From positions 17,516,101-17,580,100 of the forward strand of contig NC_092677.1 in the NCBI RefSeq assembly GCF_964355755.1: DNA of 64,000 bases. Reading direction: 5' to 3'. The DNA is from Antedon mediterranea (lineage: Eukaryota > Echinodermata > Crinoidea > Comatulida > Antedonidae). The number at the start of each line of letters is the position of its first letter. Within the stretch, counting starts at the first letter, position 1. Of the stretch, positions 31,220-44,090 are shown one piece after another. Made by a program: the position numbers and the translations under genes. The notes below the pieces were generated by a model, which saw nothing but the letters and a program-made list of their open reading frames with translations, was not told where the DNA came from and searched no databases.

Positions 31220-31680
31220 TTGTTGATGTTACATGTTCACCGCGCATATAAAAGTGACATGTAACGCGTAGGAAGTTGATTACAGATTAATTTTGCGCAA
31301 TTTGAAATTTGAAATGTGCGTTTGCACGTAAGTTGTCGTAAAAAATGTCATTTTTAGTGTACAAAAATTGACGTCAATCAGAAATATGAGATGCACCAGT
31401 TCACATAAATTTCCATATGCTGACTAAGTTATGAAATTGAATATTTACAAGTTGTGAGTTGCGTGCCAACGCGACTTTGCAGCTCAATTATGTCGGTTGG
31501 TAGATTGGTTGGTCAGTGAACACAAATTTCTGCAGCTGACTGCAGCTATGGCCTTGGTGACATACGCAAGACACAACAAGGCCATATACATGGCTGCAGT
31601 CACGTGCTCAAACTTTAATTAGTGTTTACCGACCGACATTGTGAGCTGTAGAGTCGTGTTAGCACGCGACTAAAATGGAG
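31220..31680. repeat. Dispersed CRE/CpG-type repeat (family H and I)
   Basis: 31220-31470 resembles 51880-52200 and 53400-53760 (GTAGAAAGTTGATTAGAAAT-type core). 31570-31670 resembles 46130-46240 (CATGGCTGCAGTCACGTGCT). Noncoding. Confidence 0.65.
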
Positions 31681-31846
31681 GAGAAAGAAAGAATAATGTT
31701 GGTCTCGGTTTCAGGTTTAGGTTTATTTTGGAATTGGCAATAGCCTACAACATAACATTTATCGGTTTTATACTTTACTATCTGTTACTTCAGCAACCGC
31801 GTTGTAAGAAATTGTTGCCGACAACGGTAGATATCGGTTACTGTAA

Positions 31847-32040
31847 ACGATAAGTCTTCAGGAACCTTATAAGTTTTCCCATCGTCAGTCACGATATCTA
31901 CTGGGTACCTGAAAAAGGGAAATGTAATAAGAACGATAAGTCTTCAGGAACCTTATAAGTTTTCCCGTCGTCAGTCACAATATCTACTGGGTACCTGAAA
32001 AAGGGAAATGTAATAAGAACGATAAGTCTTCAGGAATTCC
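31847..32040 (-). repeat. 86-bp tandem duplication of an exon-like unit
   Basis: Units start at 31847, 31933 and 32019 (partial). Read on the minus strand each unit contains a strong acceptor (CCCTTTTTCAG) followed by an open stretch YPVDIVTDDGKTYKVPEDL. In the first unit this runs on to a stop at about 31785. It looks like a terminal exon and its acceptor duplicated in tandem. The protein is not recognised. Confidence 0.6.
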
Positions 32041-32451
32041 ATGGTCACTCGCATTACACATTAGTCATTTTTGTTAGTCTAAGCTTTGTACTTTCTATAC
32101 TAATTGGATTTTTAAGTCAATGTTTTATATGAACATACTTACGTCAGCATTCACACGAGGAGCGAGCTAGACACCGTGACGCTGGTAGTTTTAGGAGCGC
32201 GTGTGTTTTGAAAATGGGTATTTTCCGAAGATTGTAAATCGTGTTTTCTTTTTAAACTCTTGAATTCATAATAGTAATTGAACTCTTAGCTCTTTCACTG
32301 TCTAGGCCTATTTACACACAACTATTAATGCTAACCCTAGCTCTAGTAAGTAGGGCCTAGCTAGGCCTACTCTTCTTAATTAAAAGATTAATCCACGTCT
32401 AGCGACGGTCAATCGCGATTAGGTTACATCTTTTTTTTTTTAGAATTAAGT

Positions 32452-32496
32452 GGGGTGGCTAGCCACCCTATTCACCCCCCCCTAGATCCGCCACTG
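32452..32496 (-). repeat. hAT-like terminus
   Basis: The minus strand reads CAGTGGCGGATCTAGGGGGG and then GGGTGGC, the usual look of hAT-type transposon ends. It sits exactly where copy 1 and copy 2 of block E begin to agree (ATGAATGG). The other end was not found. Confidence 0.4.
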
Positions 32497-32498
32497 AT

Positions 32499-33440
32499 GA
32501 ATGGGGTTGCAATTTACCGTAAATTTGGTGGATGCCGTGCTTGAGGCATGGCCTTCTTGGGTAATTACTACTGCGCTCACGATAATGTTATCAGTAAGGG
32601 TTGCGACATTTTCCGCCGCAGATCCCCATAGCGTTATACTCATGGGGGCCTCTCTTGTCCCCATGGTCAGTGTTCTTCTGGTGTAGGTTGGTGCCTGAGT
32701 CAGTTGGCCGATCTAAAAGAGAAATATAATTATTTTAAGGCAACATTGTGATTTTTATTTTAGAATGAGAAAGTGAAATTGTATGTTTTAACCAAAGATG
32801 TAAAAAGATTTAATTGGAAAATTATGAAAACGAAACTCTAACGCATTGATTTTTCTCCGCTTTTTCGTACATCCCGAATAATTTCGTTGTTACGTAATAA
32901 TAATGAAACTAGCGTTTAAACGAGCACTCTTTTTAGTAGGCAGGTCTTGTTTGTGAGTTTGTTAGGGAAAGTTAAAGGAAAAGTATCTAAGTATATTTAT
33001 ACATTTATATTAATTGTTCAATAGTTCGTTTAAGTGGTATAAGTAAACTATCAATATGTATAGAAAAGTTGTATACATCGTTTGGTTTCTTGAAAAGGAA
33101 AATGTATATAGGTGGAAAAATATTAAATGTAATAAAATGACTGATTATATTATTTGATTCAGAAGAGGAATATATGGATTAAAATTTAAAAATAACTTGT
33201 GCAGAAAAGTCATAGCTTATTAAGCTATTTTATTGATAAAAAAAATAAAATTGCTTATTCAATATACAAATTGAACACAACCATACTGCGAATAAAATAA
33301 TATAATCAGAGTCTTCACTCCATGCATCGCCATCAGAATCACTCGATTCTTTGATCTCTGCTTCTTCCGTTTCACTGTCATTTTCCACCTCATCATGTGT
33401 GTCATCATTTGAAAACATTGTCCATGTCTTTCTTAATTAC
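32499..33440. repeat. Paralogous block E, copy 1
   Basis: Matches 59799-60720. A segment of about 150 bp (about 33165-33309) is inverted relative to copy 2. An acidic minus-strand frame (33230-33418; EVENDSETEEAEIKESSD) is present in both copies but unassigned. Confidence 0.85.
32500..32712 (-). pseudogene. OB-fold (RPA-like) exon, copy 1
   Basis: After a CTCTTTTAG acceptor the minus strand reads IGQLTQAPTYTRRTLTMG then SITLWGSAAEN and ASTKFTVN. This is close to the LTLWG...AEN...S(S/T)STKFxxNP pattern of RPA70-type single-strand-DNA-binding OB folds. A close copy lies at 59805-60013. No ATG-initiated full gene is visible. RPA-like genes are carried by some Helitrons, but host RPA fragments are equally possible. 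Confidence 0.5.
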
Positions 33441-34170
33441 ACTGTATCCTAATCTCATTATGTATTGGTTTAATTATTTTGTTATGTATTGTATAATGCA
33501 TAAGGACATATTTAGAAACTGACTGATCTCTATAATGGTTCCCTAGAGAATAATGTTATGTTGATATCAACATTTCAACACAAAGGCTAATTTTTTTTTG
33601 TCTGTGTTTCCCCTTGCCTCCTGGGAGGGGCCTCATTATCGCTGCCCTTAAAAGGCGGGTCAGGCGCCTCGATTCCTCCTCTGCAATGGTTACTGAGCCT
33701 TGTTGCTGACTGTGCAGATTGTATATACATGTGATCGCCTGTGTTGTGTATGGTTTTCTGTTAAAAGGTTAAAACAAATGGATAAACAACAAATCAGTGG
33801 GTAGATGGGCCACAAGTTATAACCAATTTGCATTTTCTGCAACATTTGACATTTGTGAGGAACAAACAATTTCAGAATATATTTTGCATTGGCAAATACT
33901 TTTGCCGTTGAGTAGTTAGTGTACTTGTCTAGCATCTTTGTGGTCGACTCCCATTTGGTGTTTTACAAAGTTATCTTTTTTCGGATTATTTGTAACTTTT
34001 CCACTAACATAAATGTTTTTTTATGAGCTCCCATGCTAGCCGCAGCGGCCAGCGATGAGGATCCTGGCGCCGATCTCGGTTTCCCTTGAGCTTCATGGGC
34101 TTTTCACGGTGGTGGAGGACACAAGTCTCTATCTGTTGATGGTGCCTTCCAGTTGACTGCTGCAGCCGTA

Positions 34171-34400
34171 ATTGCTAGTTGCCTCAACCAGCTCTCAGAT
34201 GGTACTGTCGCAGGAATTCGATGGGATGGGAGGGGGAGGGGGAGAGGCATTTTATAGCGGTGTCATGAAAACAGGCCCTTCAAATATACTATTTCTGATA
34301 TGTTAAAGCACCAGGCTAAAAAATTCTCTGAGGTCCTTGGTTAATGGCGTCAGTAAAAAGTATGGATAGCTTCTTTGATGGGCTAAATGATTTCCTTTTG
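34171..34400. repeat. Paralogous block F
   Basis: Matches 41638-41895 (TGGTACTGTCGCAGGAATTC, then a GGGAGGGGGAGG run). Also 33596-33672 matches 42828-42905. Noncoding. Confidence 0.85.
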
Positions 34401-35600
34401 AGGCTCAGAACAGCTCCGTTAAAAACGTTCGACCGACAGATATTGAACATGGATTTTCCGCTCATTTCATCTATAATTGATCGGAATAAATCCATTTAAC
34501 AATCTATATCTTCGTTCCTAAAAAATAAATAAGAATTGGATTAGCAAATAACAGAACTCAATCTTCTTTAGTAAACTCGTTTTAAACTTTTATTTGCAAA
34601 TTGTTAGTTTATTTATATATAAAAAGAATATTTATTATTATTTACAAACTTTATTTTTCATTTTTACATTTACTTCATTGGAGCCTTCATATGTCGCCGG
34701 GCTGTATCAATTGATTTTTTCGCGCAGGTGCTGGACATATATTAAATGTTTCGGTTTTAACTAATTGCATATGTTTTGGATCTAGAATAAGTGCTCCATT
34801 TTTCCAGATATATTAACCTATCGCTAAAGAACTTACGTAATTCAAAAAATACGTCACACGAGTACATCAACGAATTACTGCGTACAAACAGTCCTTCCGG
34901 TCCTTGGCCTAGGCAATTAATTGATGTTATGACTGTGTATTTTTGTGAATGGCCTTGTATTAATAATATCAGTCGGCGTGACTGATGCCATCTTCCTGTT
35001 TTTCGCCATGGATTCTTGTGGCTTCCTCCCTTTTTTCCCTGCCCTTCCTTTGGCATTTGCACAAGACTGGTTCTAGATGGGTTCTTGCTTTAGGAGGTCG
35101 CTGTATATATTTCAAATGTTTCTATAATATTTCTTCTATTTCAGCTACACAAAGACTGTGCTTACATAAAGGACATGAATATTTAACATGATCCTTAAAA
35201 ATGGTACTATGATACATCCTATTTTTACATGACTTTGCTGCAACACGATATGTAACTCTGTTATTAACCTCCACTGTAGGCATTCTCAACTGCTTGTTTA
35301 TTGTTTAATAATTTTGTTGCAAGAGATCATCTGACCAGGCACCATCATTTTCAAAGATTTTCATCTGTGTTTTGAATATGTGTACCTTTTATTTCTTTTC
35401 TTTGTAATGCTTCATCCACTGACATGTTGTTGAATTTTTTCACATATTTCCTTCTTTCATTTTCATTCATCATGAATGAATCTGTAAATAGTTTACAATA
35501 TGTGAAAGTTCATAAATTTCACTTATTCCACATATCGCTAACTGAATCTCATGCTGCTGCTGATGATAGTCAACTTCTTTGTCCCATACATTTTTTGTAA
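34400..35600. other. Region without a recognised gene
   Basis: AT-rich. Opposed frames at 34757-35062 (minus) and 34791-34985 (plus) overlap and match nothing I know; at most one can be real. Confidence 0.35.
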
Positions 35601-35612
35601 ACCTTGGCTTTC

Positions 35613-36220
35613 TCATTCTTTTTTATTGCCTCCTTTTTTTCTGGTTAGTTTGTTGTTAATACTTTCTGATTGGTTTGTGTAGCATTTTAATGGTATGCCC
35701 TTACTGTTGAGCGGCATGCCAGTCTTTTTTCTTGCAAATTTGAGCATACATTTGACAATCATTCGAGTGTGCTTGTGAATGTAGTTCCAAAATGCACTTG
35801 TCATTTACCTGTGAGCCAAGTCTCTTCTAAATCCATAACAGTTTTACATTCTAGTAACATAGATGCAAATTCTTCTTCATCACCTGCATCCATTAGGCCC
35901 TTTGAAAGGCCATTTCTAAAGACAATATCCAGAAAAAAAAATTGTTTGGATTTCTTTTGTATACCCAGATTTTTCAACTTGTCTTTGATATTTTGTATCT
36001 TTAATACTAGAGTTAAATCTCTTCCATAGAAAAATCGGTTGACTTCACTCAATTTGACTTTTGTTTGCTTTAAATTACAGTTTTTGTTTAGGTAAATCAT
36101 TTCTTTTTTTTCCATCAAGTTTTTTACGATATGTGTCATTAAAATGGCATATTGAACAACAATTTTACAATTTTTGTTGTTCAATATGCCAAGAATTATT
36201 TTTTCAAGGGGACAATACAT
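35613..36220 (-). pseudogene. MULE-type transposase C-terminal fragment
   Basis: Two successive minus-strand frames. The upstream one (36220-35801) includes HIVKNLMEKKEM, GLMDAGDEEEFASML and an E-rich end. The downstream one (35804-35613) includes FWNYIHKH and TNQSESINNKL. This order (CxxH-like, GLVDA..EEF, then TTN.SESIN) follows the C-terminal half of MULE-like transposases seen in invertebrates. The catalytic N-terminal half is not visible, and lysine-rich drift suggests decay. Confidence 0.5.
36146..36192. repeat. Perfect 18-bp hairpin
   Basis: TGGCATATTGAACAACAA and its exact reverse complement at 36175-36192 flank an 11-nt loop. It lies inside the MULE-like remnant. Confidence 0.95.
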
Positions 36221-36703
36221 CTTAATACTTATACATAGTGAAATTTTAACTTACATTTTCTGTATATTTATTCTTCATTATTTGCAATTTCTTGTTGGAT
36301 GGATGATGATGGCTGGCGCTGCGTGGTTCCTTTATATCATCATAATTGTCAATAATAACAAAAAAAGTTAAAAGCCTATAGATATTTTGATGTTCCATTG
36401 GTCCACTTATTATGCTATCTGAAGTATGCAAATTTGGTTAATATATTACCAAAAATACTCAATAATCATAGTCTATTTCACAAATGTCTTTTTATGCCCC
36501 CATAACTGCTCAGTTGGCTGATTATGAACTGAGGACCAAACTGAAGTGGACATTTTGTTCCATTTTTTTAGCATTAACTGCCACACCTTTTATTTTCAAC
36601 TTTGTTGTCAGGCAATCCATCCTTGATTTTTTTTAAATTATTTTTGGTCAGAAGATGAACAATTTCATAATTTTCTTTTCTTTCCTTCATCATCTTTTCT
36701 TGA

Positions 36704-36886
36704 CCCTCCAGTATCTACAGCCCCTCCAGTATCTACAGCCCCTCCAGTATCTACAGCCCCTCCAGTATCTACAGCCCCTCCAGTATCTACAGCCCCTCCA
36801 GTATCTACAGCCCCTCCAGTATCTACAGCCCCTCCAGTATCTACAGCCCCTCCAGTATCTACAGCCCCTCCAGTATCTACAGCCCC
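36704..36886. repeat. 18-bp tandem repeat, about 10 identical units
   Basis: The unit is CCTCCAGTATCTACAGCC; units are almost perfectly homogeneous. It is translatable as a 6-residue repeat in either strand, but no convincing gene surrounds it. Confidence 0.97.
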
Positions 36887-36889
36887 TTT

Positions 36890-38183
36890 TTTATAATGTT
36901 GTTATTTACTAAAGCTGCCGTTTATGGCGTTAAGGAAATTTAGATCTCCATAGATCTTGGCCATCAATTATGAATGGTTTTGGAAGCATGTTTTTTTTAG
37001 TTGATTCAATCAAAACTAAAGAACAAGGTACTAAAATATGAAACTTCATTTCACAAATAGACTGGTGATGTTATTTCAAGTGTTTTCTGACATCACGTTG
37101 TTGTTGAGGTCGCTATGTTACACTGTGTCATCAACAATGCCTTTGTGGGAATAGATGTCTTGCTTCAACTCTGTTCATTGTATCTTAGGACAATACGACC
37201 AATTATTCACAACATAAACACAGCAAGCGTCAACATTTTGAACCCATTAATAAGAATATTGTGTGTTTGAATAAATTTGCACAAGAAGTGTTCAGTATGT
37301 ATGTAGACTATGGTTTCACGTATTTCATGTTGCATAATTGAAAACAAGAACAAACTTCGAAGTAGAAGATGTCATAGAACTGTATTAAACAGGTATTGAA
37401 TATTGTCTATTATTTTAGACAAGAGAAAGAGATGGAAAACCCAGCAAACATACCTATGGATCGAAGAATTTCATTTAACTTCTAAATTATGGATAATAAC
37501 ATTTCGTTTTTGAAAAGCTATATCAATCTCTAGAGAATATTATAAGCCTATTGCACTTGCTGGTCATTACATCTGTTCATAATGACGTCATATGCCTCTT
37601 CTGGTAGTATATTTAATTATTATATATGGAAACACGCAAGAATCAACCAAGCCCACATACTTTAAAAGATGTCGATTACATAAGCAGCCATTACAAAGAA
37701 TGTAGGTGCATCAAGACCTAGATTTCAACTCTCACTGGCCATCAACGTTCATTTCAACGTGCTCATAAGACAATGTAGGTTGAACTTCTTCCATTTGGAA
37801 TTCCTCGATAAATTTAGTTGCAACACGTTGGAAGAGATTCAACAAATCAAGTGTTAATTGTTAATACATCAGTAGTGTGGTATGGAAATGAACTGTAACA
37901 ACAAGAGAAGATATAATACAAAAAAAGAGGAAGAAATTGGTACCCAGATTGGCATAAAATCCTCCAAAACAAACAACAATTAAAAAGGCTGGATGATCAT
38001 GGAGATCTGTTTCTACAAACAGCAGAACAAAATCAATCAAATATTCAAATTGAAAATAATTTTTTCGTTCTAATCTGCAAACATGTTTACCTTGGAGAAA
38101 CTGGAATTGAACAATAAGATGCAAGTCCCTGGGATGCCTGTCTGGGGTCCAGAAGATTACAAAGTATATTCAAACCTGATACA
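36890..38183. other. Region without a recognised gene
   Basis: AT-rich unique-looking sequence up to the start of Harbinger-like copy 2. A minus frame at 37861-38124 is not convincing. Confidence 0.4.
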
Positions 38184-40689
38184 AGTTAAAATACTTAAAT
38201 AAATCAACCATCACATAAATGTAATTCAATTAAAACATATTGCACATTTGGAAATTCTCCATAAAGAACCATGCTGGTCTAAAAATCCATCTGGATAAAA
38301 AAAATCAAAGATACAATGAACTGATATGACACATCTATCTATGATTTAATCATACAGGCGTATAAAAATAAAAGAGTAGCAGGAGCCATTGTCAACACTG
38401 CAGTAACACACAACACCCTCAACAACACAGAGGTGAAGCCAGAAAAGAAATTATACCATCAGTCTACTTTAGAGATGTAGTTTGTGTACTTATTTATTTA
38501 CTTTAGATTGATCAACAAGAAAAGGAACAGCATCTTTAAGATTAATTTCATCATTAAATGAATCCAACCATAACATGAAATGATTTAGCTTTATTGATCT
38601 TCAAAATATTATAACATTATCATTCTCTCTTTACCCTTTATTAATTCATGTTGTTAAACTTCACCTTTACGGGATTTTTTTGCCGAATGGTTTATAGTCA
38701 ACTCGGGAAAGAGTTTAACTCTCGCATAGTTTTTAGCAGAATTGAAATCAATACCACCATTTGGAATGTACAAATAAAGCTTTTTTTGTTTTGTCCTTCT
38801 TAAAACCTGTATATATTTTTGCTTTCATACATGCAAGTGACCATTTTTGTTGTTGTAATTCTAACCTATACCTTCAAATTATTTTATTCCTTCTGAACAT
38901 TTTTGAATGCTCTTCCCAAATATATATATATTCATCATTTGGCATTAAAGTAATTTCTTCATATGCATCACATGAACTTTTTCCATGTTTTGTTGCAAAA
39001 AATGCCATTCTGCACCCATTCCATGGTCTGACATAATATGATTGTGTAGGTTTGTCATATTCATGTGGTTTTTGTTGGCTTTCAAAACCATCACTTAAAA
39101 TAAATTTATTTTACTTTTCCTGGAATTTGCTCTGCTTGTATGAAATGTATGTTTTGATGAATTCATCAAAAGTATTTATTTAATATAGTCCAAGATTAAT
39201 ATTTTAACACTTGCAGATTTTCATGTTTTAAAGGCAATCTTTAAAGGTTTGAAAGTTGTTTGCAATCTTCAAATGAGTGTGGGGTAATAAGGAAGCGTTC
39301 GCTTTCATCCTCGTCTAGCAGGGGTTTTGTGAACTGCTTCTCCAATGATACCATTTATGAAATCCGTTTAAACTCCTGAACTGTATCATTATGGACAGGT
39401 CACTGCAATTTGGTCAATAACGTTTCAAAGTGCTACACATCCTCGCTATGGAATCATGGGCTGAATGCAGTGCGTGTTCTGGTGCGATGTCGGGATATTT
39501 GTCTACAAATCTCCCATATGCTGGAATACTTTGTTGTACATGCTTCCTGTTCTTAATGGCTGACACATCCCAAAATCTTGTGCGATTGTCTTAAAACTTT
39601 AATCTTAGTATAAGTATATTTCTTGAAGCCAAGTCATTGTGCAGTAATCCCAGACTATGCATTTTCTTAATCCTTGAGCCACGGCCAGTGTAATGTCAAT
39701 TAACTTGATGGCATTGAAGTTTCCATCGTATACTCTCTTCCTTTCGTAAAACTGCATACACTTGTGAAAATGTTAATCATTCTCCAGATATACTTGAGGC
39801 ATCTGCATCTTTGGTGTCTTTATTATATTTCAATATTTTATTTTATATACATTGAGACATGCCAAGCTCCTCTCTCGACTCGCTTTTTTTTTTCCTTCTC
39901 TTTCAAAATTTCAAAACAGTTGAAAGTGAGGTGTAAAACTTCTTTCATTGTGACTTTAATTATCTACCAAATAAGTGAAATCAAAACTACTACATGTTTA
40001 TCGGGAAAGCGGACAATGCAACCACCAAATGTGTGTGTGAAGATCGAGTTGTGAGAAGTTACCTTGTTCTGTGTATTATCCTTTCCTCTTCCATGAGTAA
40101 TGCCCGCTTTAATATTTAGTGACTGTATTTTAGTGTAGGTCACAAACAATTTGACAGCTGCAACAGATTCCATTTCAGGGGGCAATCTGGAATTGAATAA
40201 AACTCAAACAATATAATTTTAAGTTCAACTATATAATAATCTCACAAAAGTAAGTTAACGTTATAATTCGACAGTAAATATATTTGATACGCTCATGTGA
40301 CTTATTTATAGTCTGCTGTCCGGTTGTTTATATATAGCTCGTAATAAGCTCTACTCCTCCCTCAAGCGTTAATCAAACATCAATCGGTCAAATTAAAAAA
40401 TACAAAACTTAAAGAATAATATATTACATTGAACGTACATGAAATTGTGCGACAACTTATCGCATTCTATTGGCCTTCGAACAGAAATCAATCAAATTAA
40501 AACATAAAACTCTGTGGCTGATTAGCCTAAAATCAATAATTGACTCAAAATATCAAACTTAATAACTTGAAACTTTAAAGAAACAAATGTGTGTGTTCCG
40601 TTAACACAACTTTATCGATTTAAGCATTTATACTCACAGGTAATTACGATTTCAATCGGTCGACAAATTCGACTTTTGTACTCAATGGA

Positions 40690-40755
40690 AAAAAAATAGA
40701 GGAGAAAAAGCAAGGGTCCCAATATAGACCCTGTGGGATCCCACATATACTGTAA
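40690..40755 (-). pseudogene. Non-LTR reverse transcriptase motif fragment
   Basis: The minus strand carries the CR1/Jockey RT block (G)IPQGS, interrupted by one base, then ILGPLLF. A near-identical fragment is at 44397-44458. Only about 20 codons survive. Confidence 0.55.
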
Positions 40756-40943
40756 GAATATATTTAAGAATTAAATTTACCATACCAATTATCATCTAAA
40801 ACATAAAAATATACATTATGTAAATATACATATAAAATGAAAATATTTTTTAGTTAATTTTGTTGTAGTTTTTGTAACCTATTGAAAATTTTGTACCTAA
40901 ATTTGGCCCGCATACCATTCAACTCCTCTTAGTTCACTTGTCA

Positions 40944-41312
40944 CTAGTTTATTGACATCACAGCTTTTGACTGTTTAGGTGCAAGAATAGGGATGTGTGA
41001 TCCGTCAATGGCACTTGCACATTGAGGAAAGCCATGCAGTACATTGAAGCCTGGTACAGTAGTAGTTAAGCGATCTCCTACTGGCCAAACAATGTAGGCA
41101 TCGTACATGAGGTCTACCACTGCCTGACACACTTGCTTGATGGATCTGCATACAGTAGACCTGTGCACATCAAACATATTTCCAATTGTGCGAAGGTCGC
41201 AACACGTTGAAAACCTCCATAGCGTTATGCCAACTACATGCTCTACGGTCATCCCATTTCCAAAGTTTGTTGTTTCTCTTTGTTCTATGTGGAATACTGC
41301 GGCCTAATTTAC
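40944..41312 (-). pseudogene. PIF/Harbinger transposase fragment with catalytic-core start
   Basis: Minus frame from 41252: MTVEHVVGITLWRFSTCCDL, then FDVHRSTVCRSIKQVCQAV, then GFPQCASAIDGSHIPILAP. The last block carries the first catalytic Asp of the Harbinger DDE domain. The frame collapses after SKAVMS near 40955. At 41282-41312 a 31-bp inversion destroys the reading that copy 1 still has (GPNLQRETTNF). A transposase remnant, not functional. Confidence 0.75.
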
Positions 41313-43591
41313 AAAGTGTCATAAAAAACAATGTTAACTTAATTTTGTTGTAGTTTTTGTAATTTATTGATAATTTTGTACCTAAATTTGGCCCGCATAG
41401 CATTTGACTGACAACTCCTCTTAGTTCACTTGTCACTCGTTTATTGACATCAAAATCAAACTGTCTGAAATTGCAAAAGCATTTAAATTTACCACAAAAA
41501 AAAAAAAATCTAGAAAACAGAACATCTTGGGAGGACATTCCTTCCTGATCTTCTTCAGTGCTGTTAAGAACATTATAGGTGAAGAAATGGAAACATTAAC
41601 ATGGTTGAATGTATTGTCATCCCGGTTTTTGTAATTGCTAGTTGCCTCAACCAACGGTCGCTCAGCCCCCAGCTCTCAGATGGTACTGTCGCAGGAATTC
41701 GATGGGATGGGAGGGGGAGGGGGAGAGGCATTTTATAGCGGTGTCATGAAAACAGGCCCTTCAAATATACTATTTCTGATATGTTAAAGCACCAGGCTAA
41801 AAAATTCTCTGAGGTCCTTGGTTAATGGCGTCAGTAAAAAGTATGGATAGCTTCTTTGATGGGCTAAATGATTTCCTTTTGAGGCTCAGAGCAGATAGTA
41901 ATCTTTAAAATAAAAATATTTATGTTTAATAATTTTGTGGTATACTGTAACTGTGCTGGAGTGATAAAATTAGTTTTCATTAATATAAATAAATTCTAAT
42001 CAAATTATACAACTGATGGTAAATATACAGTCATAGAGTCTGATGTATCAATTGAACCGCCCGAACGACGATTATGAGTTATTATGTTACCGTTTAAACA
42101 ATGTTTTCAGGAATAGGCAATTCATGAAAAGTTCAAAAACAATTATTTACAAACCTTTAAAATCCGTGTTCGGTCTAAAACATAAAACTTCACCGCGCTA
42201 GAAACAATATGAATTTTTGTATCCATTGCCGTTGCGTATGTATTTATTCCTGGTATATTTAAGTCCTTGGCCTCTTCCACTGCGGTTTTTAGTTTGTCTA
42301 ATGTCGTTGCAGACTCGTTGCTCTATGCTTCTGGACTCTCTTTTTTGTTAACTCTCTGTACTTTTTTTTTTCAAGTCAAGATTGTCTCTGTAGTCTATTC
42401 AATGCATTTATATTTTTTGTCTGATAATAATAATTATTTCAAATTATATATCTTCATTAATTACTTCATTAGAACTAAAATAAATATAATGATAATCTTT
42501 ATAAGCTGTCTTTAATGATTATTAATTTACAAAATATGTTCTACCATTTTTAGTTAGTACCTCGCCAGCCTATGAACCAGTCCTGTTCATAGGCCATAGC
42601 AACAAACAACTGCCTCAGAAAATTGGCCAGGTTAAGGCATATGAATCCTACTGTATAATTCATTTCCTCTGTATACCAGGGAAAGTTCATAAAGAATTCC
42701 TGTGGTAAGAAGAGACAAACAGATAAGAAACTTTTAAGCTATGAACACAGTTTTTGCTTAAAATTGCAATATTGTATTTGTTTTAACCCCTTTTAACAAA
42801 TTCTGCAACACGCTGGAAGCCGCACCCTTGTCTGTGTTTCCCCTTGCCTCCTGGGAGTGGCCTCATTATTGCTGCCCTTAAAAGGCGGGTCAGGCGCCTC
42901 GATCAGAGCAGCTTGAGCTCTAAATACACATGCCAAGCTTATTGCCCATGCAATAGTTGGTGAAGATGTGTGCAGTAATTCTCATTCAAGAGGGCATCCT
43001 TATATTCTTTGTCTGCTAAAGCATGGTCCCATTTAATTTAAAACAAGTTTATTTACACGAAAGTGGCAATAGGTCAGGAGAAGCTACCTGCATTTTTGCA
43101 CAAGTTTGTTCATGGCCATTGTTTATTGTGTGCATTTGGAGTTATAAAATTGAGTTATCCACCTAGTGCGGAACCAGTTCATCATCCTAACTATACAAAA
43201 TCACTTCAAAGATCTTCCTGAAGCTGTATGATTCAATTTCGGTAGCCAGTATCCTTTTCAGTGTCATCCAAAAAATAAGGGAGAAAAGTTGGAAATGTTT
43301 GCATCCCATACCTCATATGGATGCATTGGTGCCTTGAATTTGACATGAATGTACAGGTATTTTCTTTTAGCACTGGATATAGTCCAGCCTCTAATGGCCA
43401 GAGCTAACTTTTCTGCATCTTTGATGGCTTCTTGTATTTCAAATTAATGTTGAATTTATGCCAAGCACCTCTCTCATCTCACCTGATTCCCTTATAATGC
43501 CAATTGCTCTTTTTCTTTCACAGAACTTTTAATGGCAAATGTTTTTCTTTTCTTGTTTTTTCTTTATTATTATATATTATATTGGCCTAGA

Positions 43592-44090
43592 CTAAACAGT
43601 ACCTGATTGTCTGTCGTTGATTGTAGCTGGCCTAGGTCTAGGCATTGGCCGCCGATTGCCAGCCATCCCAACCTCATTTGGTGCAAACGAGTCTCTAATA
43701 GAAACTAGGGCTGGATTGATACTGGGACGCCTACCTAGTATAGCATTCAATACAGCATAATGTTTGAAGTCTATTTCTTCCGTCCCAGCACCTGATTTGT
43801 TTGATTTGTCTTTAGCTGCCTTGAATGCAGCTTGCAGACATTTTATTTTGGTCTGGACATAATGTCCTTCTTTTTGGCTATGACCAAGATTTTGGAGTTT
43901 CAACGCAATTTCCTTGAAAACAGCCATCTTGTTGCCGACGCTAGCTTTCCAGTTTTTTTATTTCAAGCCTGTCTATATATTCAGGTCTGCCCCATAATGC
44001 AATCAAATCAACCACTTCTGTACTCTTCCATGTAACATGTTTAGTTTTGTTATTTTCGAATATTGCTGTTGATTGTAAAAAACTGGCCAT
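43592..44090 (-). pseudogene. Myb/SANT-like DNA-binding protein, one frameshift
   Basis: The ATG at 44090 starts MASFLQSTAIFENN, then HVTWKSTEVVDLIALWG, the first Myb/SANT helix. After a one-base shift in an A7 run near 43957 the frame continues GNKMAVFKEIALKLQNLGHS and KIKCLQAAFKAAKD, then KHYAVLNAILGRRPSINP. This is the typical 'Myb/SANT-like' protein encoded beside Harbinger transposases, which helps bring the transposase to the ends and the nucleus (family knowledge). A CAG|GTACTG donor near 43603 suggests further exons. It lies just beyond copy 2 of the Harbinger-like block, as expected for the second gene. The frameshift may be a sequencing error in a homopolymer. Confidence 0.75.

Larger units (their letters stand above)
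38184..42765 (-). mobile_element. Harbinger-like element, copy 2
   Basis: Paralogue of 1-4880: 38184-38790, 41140-41510, 41895-42560 and 42570-42765 align with 1-660, 940-1310, 2280-2720 and 2870-4880. It retains a longer transposase segment than copy 1 but has block F inserted at 41638-41895. It holds one unit of each minisatellite expanded in copy 1. No terminal inverted repeat or target duplication was identified, so the boundaries are homology boundaries only. Confidence 0.7.

Noticed and set aside
36655-36912. Protein with QPLQYL repeats
   Set aside because: The frame is produced by an 18-bp tandem repeat; flanks have no gene signals.
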